The translations under genes were made by a program, and so were the position numbers. Below are positions 58,573 through 64,000 of a stretch of DNA of 64,000 nt, one piece after another. The stretch's first letter is position 1, and each line of letters begins with the position of its first letter. The notes below the pieces were generated by a model. It was not told the origin of the DNA and ran no database searches. It saw only the letters and a list, made by a program, of their open reading frames with translations. Source of the DNA: Dillenia suffruticosa. Lineage: Eukaryota > Streptophyta > Magnoliopsida > Dilleniales > Dilleniaceae. The stretch is from positions 1,622,001 through 1,686,000 of the forward strand of contig JAVTVX010000002.1 in the NCBI GenBank assembly GCA_033439265.1. The letters are read 5' to 3'.

Positions 58573-61089
58573 TCATTGCTTTGAACCACTTGGTATCTCA
58601 GATGCTTGTGCATCGGCTGTTGTTCCTACGCTGTCAACTTCAGACACCAACCTAAATTTAAGTGTCTTTTGGAGGCGAGCAATCGGTTTAATTTGCTTGG
58701 TTGGAGCTTGATTGGAATCTCCTAGGCCTTTGCTTGTTAATGGATTTTCCTCAGATTGACCCGCTTCTTCATGAACCATAGGGATTGTTTCTGCAGAAGA
58801 AACTTACTATTTATTTTTTGGAAGCTTGAACTTTACGGTAAGATTCACAAAACTGAAAAATGACGGCTCCAGGATGAAAAGTCAGGTTTTAATAGCAACA
58901 CCAATGGTCAGTGACATTCATTATTTTATTTGGTGTCATTTTTTTTTTCTCCCGAATGCATTTGGAAATTTCAAAAACCACCCAATCCGACCTCTCAAAA
59001 CCGCACCACCCCAATTCCATCAAATCTGTCTTTTGGTGGCAAAGACAAACGCTATAAAACCTCATTCTTTCATTCATAAAGATTAATTGCCATTTCCAAA
59101 AAGAAATATTTTCCTATGAAAGCTTTTTCCTTAACAAATGTTACTACTAGGAAGCATTTTTATTTGTCCAAGGGAGAATATAAATAATCATAATTTTTTT
59201 TATTAATTTGCAAGTTTCTAACAATATTATTTGCTGGAAGCTAGTAAATAGGAAATGATATTAATATGGACATCATTTTCCTTAAACCTATATGTTTCTT
59301 CTTCGTTCGAGGCTATTCATCATTGGCCCAACCATTTTCTCGCAGCCACACACAAGAAACAAGGTTATCGTTATTAGAAAAGCCATGGTTTGTGAAACAA
59401 AGGGATCCTAAAACTCTAGCTCCTTAATAAATTGAATGGCAAGGACTCGATGAGAGTACATGGAGGATGCTCTATTCCAAGGTTATTATATCTAGCAGCA
59501 AGTAATGAATTCCACCAAAGATGCAGTCACACAAGTAAGTTTATGAAACTGCCAAATATGGAACTGAAGAAGAAATGAAAACAAAATTGTAATTCACCTT
59601 CCTCAGTAAACACAAAGCATGTCCCAATGGTTTCTTCGTATTCACCTATCTGAGACAAGACAAGTTGTAATACAATGAACCCTTGTTAAAACTCATCCAT
59701 GTAACCATGGTTAGAAATGCATGATCTAAAAAGCAAGTAAATTAACAAGCAACTCTAGGTGATTAACATTTTCCATGATGTCAAGCTAATCACTCAATCC
59801 TTAGGGGACCAAAATCAAGGCTTCAACTTGTTTGCTTGGGGGTAAGCTCTAGAAGACAATTATCAAAGATAGCAATGAGCCTTTTATGATCACCAAGTGC
59901 CCCAAAAAATAAGTAGAAAAACAAAGTCGTCATCACAGCCCAACAGGTGCATATAAATCATATTATCTCAAACATGGTGCTTTTCCAAAATATCAAGCTA
60001 TTTGAGATTGTCAGTGCGACATTATCTCCTAAAATGCTTGTATTATATGAGTACCACAGACAAGAATTAAAATCAAGAATTCATATGAATGATCATACAA
60101 GAGTGCAGCTGCCACAATGGTAATACTAGTTTATACAGTCCTCATGCAATATCTGTATGATTTTACTAGAAAAACATTGTTTGAAGTTTTACCAAAAAAT
60201 ACCTCATTATTTGACCATATTTTTTAGTAAAAATTGCATAGCAAACATGACTTGGTTATATTTTTTACCCACGTGACATGCACCCTGCTATTTCACTATG
60301 GTAGATAGACTCTTTCTCCAAATAACTACTCCTCGTAAAGCATTTACCACTAGAATTATAACTTATTGTGGTGATGCAGATGACAACAAATTCTTGCATC
60401 CAAACAAAATGTACCCTCTGGAGAAAAAGAAGCACACAAAATTTCAAGAATTTTCAGCAGGCGTCATTGAGGACCAAAGAATCTCGGACAATAAAATTTT
60501 AAACCCTTTTACGTACCAGTTTTAGTTTATCACCTATAACCAACACTGGGTTTAATGTGTCAAGACCCTGCAAAAAAATTCACATTATTGGCAAGTTACT
60601 CAAAAGGCACCATTCAGATCAATTTGTAAAATTAATGTGGAGAGAAATAACATATTTAGGGCAAAGAATATAGCAATTTTGAGTCAGTATGGTGAAGAAT
60701 GATCCTTCGTATCTATCCCACTCCATTATAAATACCAGTAAATGTGCACAACTATTAACCCTACATAACATAATTTTGTCAGGCAGGCAAATGTTGACAG
60801 GTACAATTGCAAATGTCACAAAATGCATTTACATTCTACCGGTAATTCCAAAAGGAGCATACGATGAGTCATATTTGCCAAACAATTAGAAAGAAATGAT
60901 CATTAGATATACACTATGCAGTTGCATGAAGAAAGTCCAGATTGTACAATAGCTAGCCTACAAACTTACAGAAAGAACATAAGGTGCATTCGGTGGAATG
61001 TCAACTTTCCCACAAGCTCCCTCCAAATCAAGCAACACAAATTCTTCTTCATCCTTCTCTTGCTCTTGTTGTGAAGGATTTGCCTCCAT
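58573..61089 (-). CDS. TFIIIC tau55/GTF3C6-like subunit
   Basis: Four exons on minus: 61089-60970, 60567-60517, 59649-59598, 58790-58573. They total 441 nt (146 residues), in phase, with TGA at 58575-58573. The N-terminal part holds the conserved TFIIIC sub6 core: EEFVLLDLEGACGKVDIPPN, then GLDTLNPVLVIGDKLKLIGE, then YEETIGTCFVF. The C-terminal exon is a poorly conserved tail (QIKPIARLQKTLKFR). The family (human GTF3C6, yeast tau55 N-terminal-like) is part of TFIIIC, which binds the A and B boxes of tRNA genes and recruits RNA polymerase III in the nucleus. In Arabidopsis the homologue is At3g15420, next to the LRR gene, as here. A 5' UTR intron is inferred: acceptor tttatag lies three bases before the ATG. 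Confidence 0.92.
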
Positions 61090-62300
61090 TTCCTATAAAC
61101 CATGAAAAATTCAATAAAAAAAAGAAAGAAAAAAAACCTGAGCGCGAATGAGGGAACAAATATAACCTAGATGACCCAGAAGTATCCTCTTAAGCAACGC
61201 CCATTAAAAACAGTATGATCAATTTCCTATTTCATAGAAAATGAAGATTATTAAATTGTCAATAAGAAACTAAAGCTTAAAACAAAGTTACATTTGTAGA
61301 CTTCATACTTTTAACTGCTAATCTCACACATATTCTTCAACTAATGGCATATTTTCAATTGCTACAAGAGAAGAATCACCAAAAAAAGGGGAAAAATCAT
61401 GATTAGACTAGCCTTTTCCATAAAGACCACATCTTTGGATCCTTGCACCAAAATCAATTAACCCTTTTATCTAATTCCATGGAATTGTCCATCTAATGGC
61501 ATATTTACAACTGCTACAGGATTTAAATCACCAAAAGCAATATATGTTTTGACAAAAGCTTAACCCCAAAATACCACATCTTGGCCTTGCTCCAAATTTT
61601 CAGGTCATCTCCTGTTTCTTGTTGTCACTTGCAATTTCAAGCTAAGATTGTAACCTCTTTTAGTATTCCGTATCATGGTTTGAGTTATTCTAAACATAGT
61701 TAATTTACAACCTATAGCATGGGGGTATAGTGTACAGAGTTTACCATGAATGATCTTTTTCCCAACCTACTACTTTATAATAAGAAGGCATTCAATCAAG
61801 TTAACTAAAATGTAAATATGCAACCGAACTCTCCCATTGTAGCAGAACCTAAAGCATTCCACAAAATCATTCTATTTCTTCATGATGATGATGATTTTTT
61901 TTTTTCATTTGGGAATATAAGCAAGATAATAATCCTCTTACAGACATTTTGTCAAACATTTGAAGTACAAACACTCGTACAGACTTCAATAGACAAGCAA
62001 AGCAGGAGGATAATAATGTGATGGAAGACAGTAAAGTAGGATCTTGAACCTAATCAAATTAGAGGAGAGAGTGAGAGAGAGAGAGAACCTGCGAGAGACT
62101 GATGCTTCCGTGAGGGAAGAAGTGATTCGCGCGAGAAGCGTAGAACGGATTAAGGGCAAAATGTTAATTTCCCCTGAAACGGCTGTCTGGAGTTGGCAGT
62201 TTCTCGGACTGGGTTATCGCCCGGGCCGGGCCAACCGATATAGTGACTCGGTTCGGGCTATATTTTTGGAGCTTGAGCCTTAAATGGTTTTGTTTTTGTT
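61090..62300 (-). promoter_or_regulatory. 5' leader intron and promoter of the TFIIIC subunit
   Basis: On minus, a donor cgcag|gttctc at 62088/62089 and an acceptor tttatag|gaaATG at about 61093 define a probable 1-kb 5' UTR intron. The untranslated first exon would run from about 62160 to 62089. Further upstream (to about 62230) is a GC-rich gcccgggccgggcc patch suited to a promoter. A (GA)n tract lies just inside the intron at 62062-62087. This is inference from splice consensus only. Confidence 0.45.
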
Positions 62301-64000
62301 TAATGTCGGAGCTTGTTTCTTTAATAATGTTCGATTTTTAACATAATTTCTTTTTAACAATAATTAGCGTTCTTGTTCGTCAAAAATAAAATTATCTTTC
62401 TATATTTCCACTTGTATCACTTCTCATACACATGCATTATCTTTAATATTTATGAATTAATTATTAAAAAATTAATTATTATTATTAGTCTCGTCAAACA
62501 TGGGAGTTGTTTTGGAGGATTAAGGTCAAATGTCTAAATGAATTAAACTATGCGAAAATAGTAGTGATTTAATAAATGATAGTAATTTAATTTAGATAGT
62601 TTATCGACGTATAGTTGATTCAGTGATCGGATATTATATTTTTTAATTAAAATTTTGAATTCAAATTTTATGTACGAGAAAATATAATATCATTAAAAAA
62701 ATAATGTAAAAATTTGAACACAAAATGCGAGGTTAGCATCATTGTTGATGTGGCATTGTTTCGGTGAGCATGATGTTGACATGAAACATAATTCCCTCGT
62801 ATCATGAGACCCTCAACGTTAAACTGGCATCCCCAGCTTTCTTCGATAACCATTTCATGGTCGGTCATTAAAAGAGAAAATAATCGAGTTTATATGCTGT
62901 CTTGGATACTGGTGCTGTGCCAACATGACGTGACGTGTCGATCCGAGACAAAAGCATATCTTGCTGCTCATTTTAAACCCTAAACCCGAGAGCCAAGTAC
63001 AACCCTATTTGTAACTCCCACCCACATTGATTGTTTTGGGTCCATATGTTCCTGCAATGAGAGTTTAGCCGTCAAATCAATGCCGACCCTATTGAAAATC
63101 TAAAGTGAAAATTATATATAAAACTTTTGAATTTGAATTTAAAATTATATTTTATTATAATTGATTTTTTAAATTTTAATTTACGTAATAAATAAATATT
63201 TATATGGATTCTATTGACAACGCAGGCATGATGTATTGACATAGTATGTTTGATACCTATTTTTAGTGATCAGATATTTTATTTTTTTAATTAGATATAT
63301 TAAATTTGAGAATTAGGAATGATAAAAAAAGATTAAAAAAAAAAATTAAAATAAATCTAATAATATTTAAATTGAATTAATTAAATAAATTTTAAATATT
63401 GATAGTGAAAACAAAAAAATAGATAGTATGTTTGGTTATCTATATCGATATAAGAGGATTATCAGACTGATGCAAGTCCATAATATTTATTTTATTAACA
63501 CCCAAGTTTAAAAACTTATTTGTTAAGTATTTTAGGGATTAGGAATTGAATCGTAATAAAATAAAATTTAAAATTAATTAAGATTATGGATCGAAGTTGA
63601 GGGACTTTTCGCGTAATTTTCGCAAAAATAAAATAAGAAAAACTACGAGGAGAAGTATGGGTACCGACATGGTTTAATTAGCGGTTAAGGCATGAGAAAG
63701 AGAACGCGCACCGGCGATTCCTCAATTATATTATAGTTGACCAATTGTAAAGCACCAGCTCAGGAAACTGACTCAAACTCAAACCGGTTACCCACGCTGG
63801 CAACTCGCGAGTATATCACACACGCTCTTGAAACCTCATCGTGGGGTATAGTTATCCAGTAGTGAGAGAACATCACCTCCTCTTACAACTACATCTTTTG
63901 AGTTGAGCTTTTGTGGACTTTGCCAAGCAGTACCGGTTTCCACTTCTTGTAAATAGAACTCACCAAGGATATAATTTCTGTCCAATAAACTATCAAACAA
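62301..64000. other. AT-rich intergenic DNA at the right edge
   Basis: No coding region was recognised. Segments at 62640-62700 and 63110-63420 share A/T-rich words with stretches at 35590-35740 and 37360-37510. From about 63700 the base composition becomes more balanced, which might mark the promoter of a following plus-strand gene beyond the window; this is not supported further. Confidence 0.4.

Noticed and set aside
63700-64000. Possible 5' UTR of a next plus-strand gene
   Set aside because: Composition shifts, but no start codon context, TATA box or coding segment could be identified before the window ends.

Overview
The window looks like nuclear DNA of a flowering plant, probably a woody eudicot. 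Genes are intron-rich with GT-AG (and a few GC-AG) splice sites, non-coding DNA is AT-rich, and there are plant SINEs, a LINE, a hAT-type MITE and long (GA)n/(CT)n tracts. I cannot name the species. No CRISPR array, bacterial operon, organellar DNA or tRNA gene was seen. Exons were assembled by hand from reading frame, splice sites, phase and remembered family sequence, so coordinates are models.

Left to right: (1) 1-6004, + strand: the C-terminal two thirds of a choline transporter-like protein (CTL1/CHER1 type); its upstream exons lie before the window and 1-2083 is inferred to be an intron full of degenerate repeats. (2) 7216-10651: a decayed LINE and a SINE, just past the stop codon of (3) SDE5 (10710-18202, - strand, 11 exons), a silencing/tasiRNA factor. 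(4) 22663-23435, +: a two-exon, 60-residue HIPM-like membrane microprotein. (5) 23959-24381, +: an ATA20-like secreted glycine-rich protein, apparently frameshifted near its 3' end. (6) 25025-34371, -: a 15-exon MLO gene of 557 residues. (7) 37953-38404: a GC-rich hAT-type MITE, then a LINE relic. (8) 39376-45083, -: an 11-exon nucleolar GTPase NUG2 of 571 residues. (9) 47441-57312, +: a 21-exon LRR protein (LRRC40-like, 584 residues). (10) 58573-61089, -: a 4-exon TFIIIC tau55/GTF3C6-like subunit of 146 residues. The last 1.7 kb is AT-rich intergenic DNA.

From memory, CTL1, SDE5, HIPM, ATA20, the LRR gene and the tau55-like gene correspond in order to Arabidopsis At3g15380, At3g15390, At3g15395, At3g15400, At3g15410 and At3g15420. 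The window would thus be an old conserved block, with MLO and NUG2 lying between the ATA20-like and LRR genes here.

These are mostly independent housekeeping or developmental genes, not a pathway. I found no undescribed multi-gene system. The points most worth checking are three frame-supported GC-AG introns, a candidate poison exon in SDE5, the broken ATA20-like frame, the atypical SDE5 C-terminus, and several TE insertions dated by clear target-site duplications.
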